A stretch of DNA of 64,000 nucleotides from Arthrobacter sp. MMS18-M83 (GTDB taxonomy: Bacteria; Actinomycetota; Actinomycetes; Actinomycetales; Micrococcaceae), in NCBI RefSeq assembly GCF_026683955.1, contig NZ_CP113343.1:4278001-4342000 (forward strand), read 5' to 3'. The notes beneath the pieces are model-generated. The model did no database searches. It had not been told where the DNA came from and saw only the letters and a program-made list of their open reading frames with translations. Each line of letters begins with the position of its first letter. Positions within the stretch are counted from its first letter, which is position 1. Both the position numbers and the translations under genes were made by a program. Shown one piece after another: positions 7,744 to 16,915 of this stretch.

Positions 7744-8925
7744 GTGACCGAAGAATCCTTGTCTGCCGGAGCTGCTGACTCCCCTGGAACTGCTGCTTCC
7801 GCAAAACCCTCCGAACGTCGTCGGCCGCGCGTCGCAGTACTCTTTGGAGGCCGCTCAAGCGAGCACGCGGTCAGCTGCGTGACGGCTGCCGGAGTCATGG
7901 GCGCCATCGACAAGACCAAGTACGACGTCGTCCCCATCGGGATCGCGAAGTCCGGCCAGTGGGTGATCCCGTCGGCTGATATCAGCAAGTGGTCATTGAG
8001 CGCCGCGGCCCTGCCCGAGGTCGCACCGTCCGGGAAGACCGTCACGCTTGCCGAGGTGGGCGGAGCCCACCAGTTGATCGTCACGGCACCGAACGCCGTG
8101 CCCGAGGAACTGGGTTCCGTGGACGTCGTTTTCCCGCTCCTGCACGGGCCTTGGGGCGAAGACGGAACGGTCCAGGGACTCCTGGAGCTTTCTGACACCC
8201 GGTACGTGGGAGCCGGAGTTTTGGCATCCGCGGTCGGCATGGATAAGCACTTCATGAAGGTCGTTTTCGAGGCTGCCGGCCTTACCGTGGGACCCTACGT
8301 TGCCGTCACGGACCGCGAATGGATCAACGACGCTGAAGCCGTCCGCAAGCGCGTGGACCGCCTCGGCTTCCCAGTCTTCGTGAAGCCCGCTCGCGCCGGT
8401 TCGTCCATGGGGATTTCCAAAGTCGATTCCATGGACGGGTTGGATGCCGCCGTCGAGGAGGCACGTCGGCACGACCTCAAACTGGTGATCGAGGCCGGCA
8501 TTGTTGGCCGGGAAATCGAGTGCGCCGTCCTCGAAGGACGCGGTACTGCGGCGCCGCGCACCTCCATGCCCGGAGAGATTGCCGTCGCTCCAGGCGAGCA
8601 CGAATTCTATGACTTCAATGCCAAGTACGTGGAAGACGGCGCCGCTGCCTTGAGCTGTCCGGCTGATATTCCAGACGAGGCCATCGCCCGCGTGCGCGAG
8701 CTTGCTGCCGCAGCGTTCGATGCCGTCGGTGCTGAAGGCCTCAGCCGTGTGGACTTCTTCTACACCCCGGACGGCGAGCTCATCATCAACGAGATCAACA
8801 CGATGCCCGGATTCACCCCCAAGAGCATGTATCCGCAGATGTGGGCGGCTTCCGGGATGAGCTATGCCGAGCTGATCGACGAACTCATCTACCTGGCCCT
8901 CAATCGGAAAACCGGCTTGCGCTGA
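7744..8925 (+). CDS. ddl: D-alanine--D-alanine ligase
   Basis: Ddl joins two D-Ala for the peptidoglycan pentapeptide. The 393-residue ATP-grasp enzyme has the N-terminal motif VAVLFGGRSSEHAVS, LLHGPWGEDGTVQGLLEL, the lysine/serine region FVKPARAGSSMGISKV, and the Mg-binding EINTMPGFTPKSMYP. It starts with GTG 2 bp after gpsA. About 28 residues before the core motif form a low-complexity Ala/Ser extension. Just after the gene, the 13-nt segment GCTGAAA(A/G)CCGGC is directly repeated. Confidence 0.95.
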   Translation: MTEESLSAGAADSPGTAASAKPSERRRPRVAVLFGGRSSEHAVSCVTAAGVMGAIDKTKYDVVPIGIAKSGQWVIPSADISKWSLSAAALPEVAPSGKTVTLAEVGGAHQLIVTAPNAVPEELGSVDVVFPLLHGPWGEDGTVQGLLELSDTRYVGAGVLASAVGMDKHFMKVVFEAAGLTVGPYVAVTDREWINDAEAVRKRVDRLGFPVFVKPARAGSSMGISKVDSMDGLDAAVEEARRHDLKLVIEAGIVGREIECAVLEGRGTAAPRTSMPGEIAVAPGEHEFYDFNAKYVEDGAAALSCPADIPDEAIARVRELAAAAFDAVGAEGLSRVDFFYTPDGELIINEINTMPGFTPKSMYPQMWAASGMSYAELIDELIYLALNRKTGLR

Positions 8926-8966
8926 AAACCGGCCGGCGCTGAAAGCCGGCTCCAGCGTGGGGCCTG

Positions 8967-9482
8967 CTACTTTCCCGGGGTGCTTGTCGGCAGGTTCTGC
9001 AGCAGCTCAGGCTGGCCAACGCACTTGCGTACGGCCTTGATCTTCGCTGCGGCAGGTGCCAAATCCGCAAGGACCGTGGCAGAGCTGATCTTGTTCGGGT
9101 CCATGAGGATTTCCGTGGCGGGCTCGCGCCCGTAGGTGGTCAGTGTCCACACCGGGTCGCCTTCCTTGATGACCCAATCGACGTCGTTCACTGTGACGCA
9201 GCGGTCCGTGGTGGGGCCAGGCACGTTGACGCCGCAACGCAGGATCAGCACAGAAGGGTCACCCCATGCGGCCGTTGCTTGGCTGTTGGTCTTCCGCAGG
9301 GCGGCATCGCCGATGGTGTCCGGAAGTGCCACCATCATGGGTGCGCAGGCCGCGTTCGCGGCATCAGCGGCAGGCTTGACGTCGACGACGGGGGAGCAGG
9401 CTGCCAGGCTAAGAACCGAAACCGCAGCGGCCGTCAGGGAGCAAAGGGCGCGGACGTACACGGCGGCTTTCGTTTGTTGCAT
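8967..9482 (-). CDS. DUF3515 lipoprotein
   Basis: This 171-residue protein has a signal peptide with lipobox LAAC (lipidated Cys29), so it is probably anchored to the outer face of the membrane. DUF3515 proteins recur between ddl and thiL in actinobacteria and have no known activity. Three further cysteines (residues 46-108) could form disulfides. It is convergent to ddl and divergent from the protease gene. There is no ribosome-binding site; TAGGCT lies exactly 6 nt before the ATG, suggesting leaderless translation. Confidence 0.88.
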   Translation of the reverse strand: MQQTKAAVYVRALCSLTAAAVSVLSLAACSPVVDVKPAADAANAACAPMMVALPDTIGDAALRKTNSQATAAWGDPSVLILRCGVNVPGPTTDRCVTVNDVDWVIKEGDPVWTLTTYGREPATEILMDPNKISSATVLADLAPAAAKIKAVRKCVGQPELLQNLPTSTPGK

Positions 9483-9752
9483 TGATGAAGCCTATCGCGG
9501 CGGCGGCCACGCAGGGATCGGGGAGGGCACTCCCAGGATCGGCGCAGCTAAGGGAAGTCCCTTGGGCATACATAGAGTGAAATTTTGGGAGACTGCCTGC
9601 GAGGCTCAGGAGCGGAGGCCACGATATAGGGCATTATGACGTCTGACGCTGTCCCTCAGGGGTCCAGTGGTTCGACCTGTCCGGGTCTACCCGGTCGATG
9701 AGACGAATCGCCTGACAGCGTGCATGTCAGAAAACTGGGTAGAGAGAAAAAT

Positions 9753-12407
9753 ATGCGACCGCTCTTCCGTGCTGCTCCCGTCTTCGTTGCTGTGGTGCTG
9801 GCCGCTAACCTGCTGGCGACTCCTGCAACCGCCTCAGTTACGGGCCTTGTATCTCCGTCGTTGGTCCCGCAGATTCAGGCCCAGCCGGCCAGCGTCCCGC
9901 GAGTCTCGGCCCCGGTTGATCCGGCGCCGCCAAACGACGTCGTTCGAACACCCGGGTCGACGGGTTCCCCGACGCCGTCCGGTAAACAGGGCGCGCCGGT
10001 GGCCGCAGCGGATGCGATGGCCGCGCTGCCCACCGGAAAGATCCAGGCGACCGTGGTTACGGTCCAGCTCGCAGACAAGACGGCCGCGCAGACGGACAGC
10101 GCTGTGCCGATGGCTTCGGCACTGGCTGCGATCTCGTCAGCCGACGCCTATTGGTTAGCCATGACAAACAACAGAGTGGGCATCTCGGTGGTCGCGAGCA
10201 CGGCACGCTTCCGCTCCTCGGCGCTTTCCACACAGCAGCCTGGCCAGATTGCCGATATTGTTTCCAGCGAACTCGGTTGGACCCAATCGGCGCAACGGGC
10301 CTTGGTGATCTTCATTCCCAGTAGCTTGAACAACGGCGCGGCGGGCATGACCTTCAGCAGCGGAACGATCGGCGGTAGGATTGTCATTCCGCAAATAAGT
10401 CCACTCACGAACCCCGTGCTAACCCACGAGTTCGGCCACACCTTGGGGCTGGATCACGCCAACAGCCTGCAGTGCGGCAGCGGCGTTTCGGACGTGGCGC
10501 CGGGCCCGTATTCCGGATTCGCCGATCCGAGCTGCAGCATCCGACCGTACGGCGACAGCCTCGACATCATGGGCATCTCGCGTTACTACGAAAAGCCGGC
10601 CATCAGCTCACCGAACTGGGACGCCTTCCAGCTCGGCCGCGGAGACGAGATTGTCGACGCCGGTGCCGTGAGCTCATCGCGAAGCTTCACCTTGTCACCG
10701 TGGGCCGGAAGCAGCGCTGCCCGGGCCGTCAAGTTCACGGACGCTGTTTCCGGGGAAGTGTACTACCTGGAGCTCCGCACACCGGTGGGCTTTGACTCGG
10801 CCGTTGCGATAGGGGGGAATCGAGGCGTCAAGGTTGTGCAGAGAGGTGGGGGAGCCAGCACGATTGAGCTGCCCTTCTCGACCCTTCCGTTTGCCGGGAA
10901 TTACAACACCAAGGAGACTTGGCCGGCAGGATCCACCTTCACCACGCACGCCGGAACCACGGTGACGGTCGAGTCCCTGAGTGATAGTGCCGCGGTGGTG
11001 ACTATTCGGCCTTACCGTCTTCCTGCTGTCGGCTACCTGGATGGAGCCACGCTGACGCGGTCGGCGGATAAGTTGGTCCTCAACGTCAATGGCTGGGCCT
11101 ACGACGGCGCGAATCCCGCGCCTTCCTCCCCGGTTCATGTGTACATAACACCGCCGAACGGGGTTCAGGACAGCGGGCATGTAGTTACGGCCGACCTGCC
11201 GAGGCCGGATGTCAACCAGATCATGCAGGTGCCGGGCAATCATGGATTCTCCTCGAACTTTGAGTTCACGGTGGCAGGGACATTCAAGGTCTGCGTCTAC
11301 GCCATTGGCAGCCAGGAAAATATCGGCCTGGGTTGTCGGGAACTGACCGTCGCAGGAACGCCTTCACCGATCGGGTATTTGGACAGCATCGCGGTGGTCC
11401 CCCAGGGATCCGGAGCTGCCATCAGGGCCGAAGGATGGACGCTTGATCCGGGGACTCCTGGTGCATCCATTCCGGTGCATCTCTATGTCACTGCGCCTGA
11501 TGGGACCACCACTGGCTCTCCCTTCACGGCTAACGCTCCTTACCCGGGCGTGAATACCGTGATGCAGGTCCCAGGCGATCATGGCTTCAAGGTGGATCTT
11601 CCGATCAGCCAGCCTGGAAATTACAAGGTCTGTGCCTATGGCCTCGCGGTCAGTCTGCTGTCGGACGGTAACACCATGCTCGGTTGCAAAACACTCCAAG
11701 TGGACCTGGCCGCGCCGCCGGTCGGATACTTGGAGAGCGTGACGCCGGTTCGCAACGGCGGGTCGTCCGCAATCACTGCTGTGGGATGGACACTGGATCC
11801 GGGCACGCCTGCGGCTTCCATTCCGGTGCATCTGTATGTCACGGCGCCCGACGGGACCACCACCGGCTATCCGTTTACTGCGAATGTGCCGCGCTCGGAT
11901 GTGAACGGGGTGATGCAGGTGCCAGGCGATCATGGCTTCAAAGTGAGCCTTCCGCTCAATCAGCCAGGAAGCTACAAGGTGTGTGCCTATGGTCTCGCCG
12001 TCAGTTTGTTGTCGGCCGGAAACACCATGCTCGGCTGCAAGACATTTCAAGTGATGGCTGCTGCGGCTCCGATCGGATACTTGGACAGCGTTACGGTCGC
12101 CTCCAGCGGCACGTCGTCCGTCATCGGCGCGCTGGGATGGACGCTGGATCCGGGCACGCCTGCCGCCTCTATTCCGGTGCACCTTTACGTCACGGCGCCT
12201 GACGGCACTACCACTGGCTATCCGTTTACTGCGAATGTGCCGCGCTCGGATGTGAACGGGGTGATGCAGGTGCCAGGCGACCATGGCTTCAAAATGAGCC
12301 TTCCCCTCAAGCAACCGGGAATCTACAAGGTTTGCGCCTATGGCCTCGCAGTCAGCCCTTTGTCGGCGGGCGACAGCATGCTCGGCTGCAAGTCTCTTCA
12401 GTACTAG
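9753..12407 (+). CDS. Secreted gametolysin-like (M11) zinc metalloprotease with four C-terminal repeats
   Basis: The 884-residue protein starts at the ATG behind AGAGAG. It has a signal peptide (about 1-27, ending TPATA), a Pro/Ser/Thr-rich linker (about 35-80) and a catalytic domain with the metzincin zinc motif HEFGHTLGLDH (His225, His229, His235). A Met-turn, YGDSLDIMG, follows, and the arrangement matches M11 (gametolysin) peptidases. From about residue 426 come four repeats of about 115 residues (GYLD ... GW.LDPGTP ... HLYVTAPDG ... VMQVPGDHGF ... VCAYG ... LGC). It is probably exported and may bind cell wall or a polymer through the repeats; the substrate is unknown. It lies between conserved DUF3515 and thiL, which suggests insertion into a core locus. 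The 270-bp region upstream holds a hairpin, CCGGGT-CT-ACCCGG (9681-9694). Confidence 0.85.
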   Translation: MRPLFRAAPVFVAVVLAANLLATPATASVTGLVSPSLVPQIQAQPASVPRVSAPVDPAPPNDVVRTPGSTGSPTPSGKQGAPVAAADAMAALPTGKIQATVVTVQLADKTAAQTDSAVPMASALAAISSADAYWLAMTNNRVGISVVASTARFRSSALSTQQPGQIADIVSSELGWTQSAQRALVIFIPSSLNNGAAGMTFSSGTIGGRIVIPQISPLTNPVLTHEFGHTLGLDHANSLQCGSGVSDVAPGPYSGFADPSCSIRPYGDSLDIMGISRYYEKPAISSPNWDAFQLGRGDEIVDAGAVSSSRSFTLSPWAGSSAARAVKFTDAVSGEVYYLELRTPVGFDSAVAIGGNRGVKVVQRGGGASTIELPFSTLPFAGNYNTKETWPAGSTFTTHAGTTVTVESLSDSAAVVTIRPYRLPAVGYLDGATLTRSADKLVLNVNGWAYDGANPAPSSPVHVYITPPNGVQDSGHVVTADLPRPDVNQIMQVPGNHGFSSNFEFTVAGTFKVCVYAIGSQENIGLGCRELTVAGTPSPIGYLDSIAVVPQGSGAAIRAEGWTLDPGTPGASIPVHLYVTAPDGTTTGSPFTANAPYPGVNTVMQVPGDHGFKVDLPISQPGNYKVCAYGLAVSLLSDGNTMLGCKTLQVDLAAPPVGYLESVTPVRNGGSSAITAVGWTLDPGTPAASIPVHLYVTAPDGTTTGYPFTANVPRSDVNGVMQVPGDHGFKVSLPLNQPGSYKVCAYGLAVSLLSAGNTMLGCKTFQVMAAAAPIGYLDSVTVASSGTSSVIGALGWTLDPGTPAASIPVHLYVTAPDGTTTGYPFTANVPRSDVNGVMQVPGDHGFKMSLPLKQPGIYKVCAYGLAVSPLSAGDSMLGCKSLQY
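11028..12404 (+). repeat. Four in-gene repeats of about 345 bp encoding extracellular domains
   Basis: Repeats begin near 11028, 11371, 11719 and 12070. The first is divergent and the last three are close. A 65-nt block is identical between repeat 3 (11865-11929) and repeat 4 (12216-12280), including third codon positions, so the copies were recently duplicated or converted. Each unit has one cysteine pair (VCxY ... LGC), a likely disulfide. Confidence 0.85.
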
Positions 12408-12441
12408 CGGCCGCTTCCTCGTCATGCCCGTCACGCCACCT

Positions 12442-12486
12442 GAAGGGCCAGTCAAGCCCCGGCTGCAGCGGACGGGCCCTTCTTTG
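12442..12486 (+). terminator. Terminator of the metalloprotease gene
   Basis: GAAGGGCC (12442-12449) pairs with GGCCCTTC (12475-12482). The loop is GC-rich and itself foldable, and TTTG follows. Confidence 0.65.
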
Positions 12487-12512
12487 TCGGCGGTTCGCGA
12501 TAGCGTAGAGCT

Positions 12513-13526
12513 GTGCCCATAGAACAACAGACTGTCGCTGAGCTCTCCGAAGGGGAGCTCCTCGCGCGTATTTTTCCGCGCCTGCACCACAGCAGCAGTG
12601 TGCTGCTCGGGCCGGGGGATGATGCCGCCGTCGTCGCCGCTCCCGATGGCCGGACCCTTGTTTCCATTGACACCCAGACCCAGGACCAGGACTTCCGCCT
12701 GGAATGGAACAACGGATACCGCACCACGGGATATGACGTCGGTTGGAAATCGGCGGCACAAAATCTCAGCGACATCAACGCGATGGGTGGTACGGCCGTG
12801 TCTCTCGTCGTGAGCCTGACCATGCCGCCCGGCACTCCTGTGCAGTGGGTTGAGGACTTTGCAGATGGGTTGACGGCCGGCATCGTCGGTCTGGGGGCTT
12901 CCGACTGTTCGGTTGCCGGGGGAGACTTGGGCCGTGGCAGTGAAATCGCCGTGACGGTCGCGGTCATAGGGACAATGCACGGGCTTCCCGCTGTGCTGCG
13001 TTCCGGTGCCCGGCCCGGGGATGTCCTGGCCCTTGCCGGAACTGTCGGCCGCGCTGCCGCCGGGTTGGCTCTCCTTGAAAGCACCATTTCCGTTGGTACG
13101 CTGGATCCCACCCAACGCGCACTCATGGACAGCCAGTGCCGGCCGCAGCCGCCGCTCACGGCAGGTCCAGTGGGTGCCAAAGCCGGAGCAACCGCCATGA
13201 TGGATGTCTCCGATGGGCTGTTGCGCGACGGCGTCCGGCTCGCCGAGGCCAGTGGTGTCGCGCTCGATCTCGACCCCATAGCGCTCAAGGCTCTCGCCAC
13301 CCCCTTGGAAGCTGCCTCGGCTCTCCTTGGCCTCGATCCCATGGACTGGATTCTCGGCGGTGGAGAGGACCACGGTCTGCTGGCGACTTTTCCAGCAAAT
13401 GTTCAGCTACCTTCCGGCTTCACTGCGATAGGCTCGATCCAGGCCGTTGCCGAAGGGCAGCACAGCGGCGTCCGGATAGCGGGAATGCCCGCTGACACCG
13501 TGGGATGGGATCACTTTGCAGACTAA
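12513..13526 (+). CDS. thiL: Thiamine-monophosphate kinase
   Basis: ThiL phosphorylates thiamine monophosphate to the coenzyme thiamine diphosphate. The 337-residue protein shows the PurM-like metal and nucleotide sites GPGDDAAVV, SIDTQTQDQDFR, DVGWKSAAQNLSDINAMGG, MMDVSDGLLRDG and GGGEDHGLL. The start is GTG; TAGCGT lies exactly 6 nt upstream and no ribosome-binding site is seen, so a leaderless mRNA is likely. The next gene starts inside it, an 11-nt overlap. It complements thiC at 35.5-37.4 kb. Confidence 0.94.
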   Translation: MPIEQQTVAELSEGELLARIFPRLHHSSSVLLGPGDDAAVVAAPDGRTLVSIDTQTQDQDFRLEWNNGYRTTGYDVGWKSAAQNLSDINAMGGTAVSLVVSLTMPPGTPVQWVEDFADGLTAGIVGLGASDCSVAGGDLGRGSEIAVTVAVIGTMHGLPAVLRSGARPGDVLALAGTVGRAAAGLALLESTISVGTLDPTQRALMDSQCRPQPPLTAGPVGAKAGATAMMDVSDGLLRDGVRLAEASGVALDLDPIALKALATPLEAASALLGLDPMDWILGGGEDHGLLATFPANVQLPSGFTAIGSIQAVAEGQHSGVRIAGMPADTVGWDHFAD

Positions 13527-14595
13527 GATTGCCGCCAATGCGCACGCAATGAAACGGTGGCTGGGCAAGGCGGAGACTACGCTCGGGAATCACAGCGATC
13601 GCCTCAACGCCATCAACATCTTTCCTGTGGCAGATGGCGATACCGGCACCAACCTGTACCTCACTGTCCGCGCCGCTGCCGCGGCATTTGTTGATGGATC
13701 CGGTCGGGACGAACCAACAAACGACGTCGGCGCCGTTCTGGCCAGCGCAGGCCGGGCGGCCATGGAACAGGCGCGCGGGAACTCCGGAACACTCTTCGCT
13801 GTCTTTCTGTGTGCAGCGGCTGAGCCGCTCGCCGGCCACACCCGCCTCAGCGCGCCGCTGCTTGCCACCGCCCTGAACCGTGCCCAGATCCGGGCGTGGT
13901 CTGCCTTGAGCGAGCCTGTGCCGGGCACGATGCTCTCCGTTCTGGAGGCTGCTGCAAGGGCCGCGGGTGAATGCGATACCGCACACAATGGCGATGACAG
14001 CAACCAGGCACTAGGACTGGCCCTCGATGCCGCCGTGAATGCCGCGTTGGATGCAGTGGTACGCACCGAGGACCAGCTCGCCCCGCTGCATGCAGCCCAT
14101 GTAGTGGACGCGGGCGGCGTGGGTATGTTGTTGATCCTCGACTGCTTGCGTTCGGCCGTGCTCGGCGAAGAACTCCAGGATGAGCTCTTGGACGGCCTCC
14201 ACGGCTATGACCTGCAGGATCCGCACATCCATGCGGGAATGCCTGATGACGACGGCGTCGAAGTCATGTGCACCATTAGCCTTTCACCGCTGGCCGCCGC
14301 CACGCTGCGCCAGCGATTGGACGAACTTGGCGACTCCGTCATCATGAGTCAGGTGGGCAGCGCGAACCCTGTGGGCGGCCCGGCAGGACGGGACTACGCC
14401 GGGTACGACGACGATGATGACGATGACGCGGTAGAGACAAGCTACCGCTGGCGCGTGCATGTCCACGTACCAGACGCGGAACCTGCAGTCGCAATCATTC
14501 GCTCACTCGGCGACCCCACCGACATGTCCGTCAGCCAGCTGTCGATGCCGCGCGACCCTGGCCTCCCGGTGGGCCAGCACGGGCATGAATCCTGA
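13516..14595 (+). CDS. DAK2 (DhaL) domain protein
   Basis: The N-terminal 200 residues form a DhaL-type nucleotide domain: INIFPVADGDTGTNLYLT carries the Mg-binding aspartates and QARGNSGT follows. DhaL domains act in dihydroxyacetone kinases and in FakA, the fatty-acid kinase. Here the C-terminal region resembles the non-DegV part of FakA-like proteins, so fatty-acid phosphorylation is possible but unproven. An acidic loop of seven aspartates lies near residue 300. The TTG start overlaps thiL by 11 nt; ATG 13549 is an alternative. Its own end overlaps recG by 11 nt. Confidence 0.75.
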   Translation: MQTKIAANAHAMKRWLGKAETTLGNHSDRLNAINIFPVADGDTGTNLYLTVRAAAAAFVDGSGRDEPTNDVGAVLASAGRAAMEQARGNSGTLFAVFLCAAAEPLAGHTRLSAPLLATALNRAQIRAWSALSEPVPGTMLSVLEAAARAAGECDTAHNGDDSNQALGLALDAAVNAALDAVVRTEDQLAPLHAAHVVDAGGVGMLLILDCLRSAVLGEELQDELLDGLHGYDLQDPHIHAGMPDDDGVEVMCTISLSPLAAATLRQRLDELGDSVIMSQVGSANPVGGPAGRDYAGYDDDDDDDAVETSYRWRVHVHVPDAEPAVAIIRSLGDPTDMSVSQLSMPRDPGLPVGQHGHES

Positions 14596-16864
14596 GCTCC
14601 AGCTTCCGCTCGAACGAAGGATTGGCAAACGCTCCGCCTCCGTCATCGAGAAGCACCTCGGCCTGGACACTGTCGGGGAGCTGCTGAACTATTTTCCCCG
14701 CCGCTACCTGAGCCGCGGGGAGCTGACCCCCATCAGTAAACTGCCGCTGGATGAAGAAGCCACCCTTATCGCCAGGGTGCTGTCCAACTCCACCCGGCAG
14801 ATGCGGGCAAGGCGCGGATCGTTGACCGACGTGGTGGTCACTGACGAGGCCGGCGGCGAGCAGATTCCCGGAACCCTGAAGATCAGTTTTTTCAACGGCT
14901 TCCGCGCCCGCAGCGAACTCCAGCCGGGGCGCCGCGTCATGTTCTCCGGCAAGGTCAGCCGCTATGGCGGATCCTTGGGCATGACCAATCCGGACTTCAT
15001 GTTGCTGGACGAGGACCCCGAGTTGGCCGGTTCCGTTGATCCGGAGAAGCTCGCGGCAATGCCCATCCCCGTCTATCCCGCCACAGCGAAGCTCACCAGC
15101 TGGTCCATCCACAAGGTGATCACCACCCTCCTGGACACTATCGATGTGGACAGCATCGAAGATCCACTCCCTTCGGAAATTGCCTTCCGGGAGAATTTCC
15201 TCGAGGTCGGGCAGGCGTATCGGCTGATCCATTCGCCGGAAACGGCAGCGGACTGGCAGCGTGCCCGGGACCGGTTCCGCTATCAGGAAGCCTTGGTGCT
15301 GCAGACCGCGCTGGCACGGCGTCGGGCCCAACTGGCGGCAGAAGAGGCCACCGCGCGGCGACCGTCGCCCGATGGCATCCTTGCCTCCTTCGACCGGCAG
15401 TTGCCGTTCACGCTGACCGCCGGCCAGTCCGCCGTCGGGAAGACGCTTTCCCAGGAGCTGGCACTGGACTCGCCGATGAACCGGCTGCTGCAGGGTGAAG
15501 TCGGGTCGGGAAAGACGATTGTGGCCTTGCGCGCAATGCTGCAGGTGGTGGATGCCGGCGGACAGGCGGCGTTGCTTGCCCCCACCGAGGTCCTCGCGGC
15601 ACAGCATTTCGATTCCATTCGGAGGACCCTGGGTCCGCTGGCCCGCGACGGTCTGTTCGGCGGTGCAGGAGTGCTGGGCGGGGCCGGATTGTTGGACAGA
15701 GACCCCGGGATCGGCCCGGGATCGGTCCAGGTCACGTTGCTGACAGGCTCCATGCCTACGGCCGTCCGCAAGCAGGCCATGTTGGACGCCGCGTCGGGAA
15801 ATGCCGGCATTGTGATCGGTACCCACGCATTGCTGAGCGACAAGACCTCCTTCCAGGACCTCGGGCTGATCGTTGTCGATGAGCAGCACCGGTTCGGCGT
15901 GGAGCAGCGGGATGCGCTCCGCGCCAAGGCGAACAGGCCGCCCCACCTGTTGGTAATGACCGCCACTCCGATTCCGCGCACCGTTGCCATGACGGTCTTC
16001 GGCGACCTCGAGACGTCGGTGCTCGACGAACTTCCCGCAGGCCGGGCACCGATCTCCACCCACGTGGTGGGGCTCGCGGAAAACCCGGGCTGGGCGGCGC
16101 GGATCTGGAAGCGCTCGCGGGAAGAGATCGACGCCGGGCATCAGGTGTACGTAGTGTGCCCCAAGATCGGAGAGGACGACGACGGCGATTTCAGCCCCGG
16201 CGAAGCGGAACCAAGCGACGCCGAACTTTCGGACGAGGGTCCCGCTCGCGAACTCGCCTCGGTGACCGCCGTCGTCGATACACTCAGCCAGGAACCCGCC
16301 TTGCGCGGCGTCCGGGTGGAACCCCTTCACGGACGACAGGACCCGGCGCTCAAGTCTGAAACCATGGCCTCGTTTACTGCCAACCAGACCCAGCTGCTGG
16401 TGTCCACCACGGTCATCGAGGTCGGCGTGGACGTCCGTAACGCCACCCTCATGGTGATCCTGGACGCTGACCGCTTCGGCATTTCGCAACTTCACCAGTT
16501 GCGCGGGCGGGTAGGCCGGGGCGGTCTGCCCGGCACCTGCTTGTTGGTCACCACGCTCGAGCCCGGCCATCCAAGCCGTAGGCGCTTGGACGCCGTTGCG
16601 TCCACCACCGACGGTTTCTTGCTTTCCCAGGAAGACCTCAAATTGCGTCGCGAAGGTGACATCCTGGGTGCTTCGCAATCCGGTGGGCGCTCCACCCTCA
16701 AACTGTTGCGGGTCTTGGAGCATGAAGATGTGATCGCCCGTGCCCGCACCGATGCCCAGCAACTCGTGGCCAAGGATCCAGGGCTGCAAGGCCAACAAGC
16801 ACTCGCCGCGGCAATCGACGAATATCTCAACCCCGAAAAGGAGGCGTTCCTTGAACGCGGCTAA
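14585..16864 (+). CDS. recG: ATP-dependent DNA helicase RecG
   Basis: RecG remodels stalled replication forks and Holliday junctions. The 759-residue protein has an N-terminal wedge/OB domain, then SF2 helicase motifs: Walker A GEVGSGKT (304-311), DEQH box (VVDEQHRFGVEQR), TATPIPRT, and QLRGRVGRGG in the second lobe. I start at ATG 14585, where conserved sequence (LERRIGKRSASVIEKHLGL) begins; it overlaps the previous stop as ATGAATCCTGA. An acidic insert (about 530-555) separates motifs in the C-terminal half. Confidence 0.95.
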   Translation: MNPELQLPLERRIGKRSASVIEKHLGLDTVGELLNYFPRRYLSRGELTPISKLPLDEEATLIARVLSNSTRQMRARRGSLTDVVVTDEAGGEQIPGTLKISFFNGFRARSELQPGRRVMFSGKVSRYGGSLGMTNPDFMLLDEDPELAGSVDPEKLAAMPIPVYPATAKLTSWSIHKVITTLLDTIDVDSIEDPLPSEIAFRENFLEVGQAYRLIHSPETAADWQRARDRFRYQEALVLQTALARRRAQLAAEEATARRPSPDGILASFDRQLPFTLTAGQSAVGKTLSQELALDSPMNRLLQGEVGSGKTIVALRAMLQVVDAGGQAALLAPTEVLAAQHFDSIRRTLGPLARDGLFGGAGVLGGAGLLDRDPGIGPGSVQVTLLTGSMPTAVRKQAMLDAASGNAGIVIGTHALLSDKTSFQDLGLIVVDEQHRFGVEQRDALRAKANRPPHLLVMTATPIPRTVAMTVFGDLETSVLDELPAGRAPISTHVVGLAENPGWAARIWKRSREEIDAGHQVYVVCPKIGEDDDGDFSPGEAEPSDAELSDEGPARELASVTAVVDTLSQEPALRGVRVEPLHGRQDPALKSETMASFTANQTQLLVSTTVIEVGVDVRNATLMVILDADRFGISQLHQLRGRVGRGGLPGTCLLVTTLEPGHPSRRRLDAVASTTDGFLLSQEDLKLRREGDILGASQSGGRSTLKLLRVLEHEDVIARARTDAQQLVAKDPGLQGQQALAAAIDEYLNPEKEAFLERG

Positions 16865-16915
16865 GGAATCCATGCCCGGCGGTACCCCTGGGTGCAACGC
16901 CTCGGGAGAATGCCC

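Noticed and set aside
11364..13373. A 669-codon frame antisense to the metalloprotease and thiL
   Set aside because: It spans two well-supported genes, shows no family motif, and its internal repetition is only the protease repeats read backwards.
14459..14584. A recG start 42 codons upstream at 14459
   Set aside because: Those codons lie wholly inside the DAK2 gene and are not RecG-like; homology begins at 14585.
14531..16897. A 788-codon frame antisense to recG
   Set aside because: recG has every helicase motif in frame; the antisense frame is low-complexity and has no ribosome-binding site.
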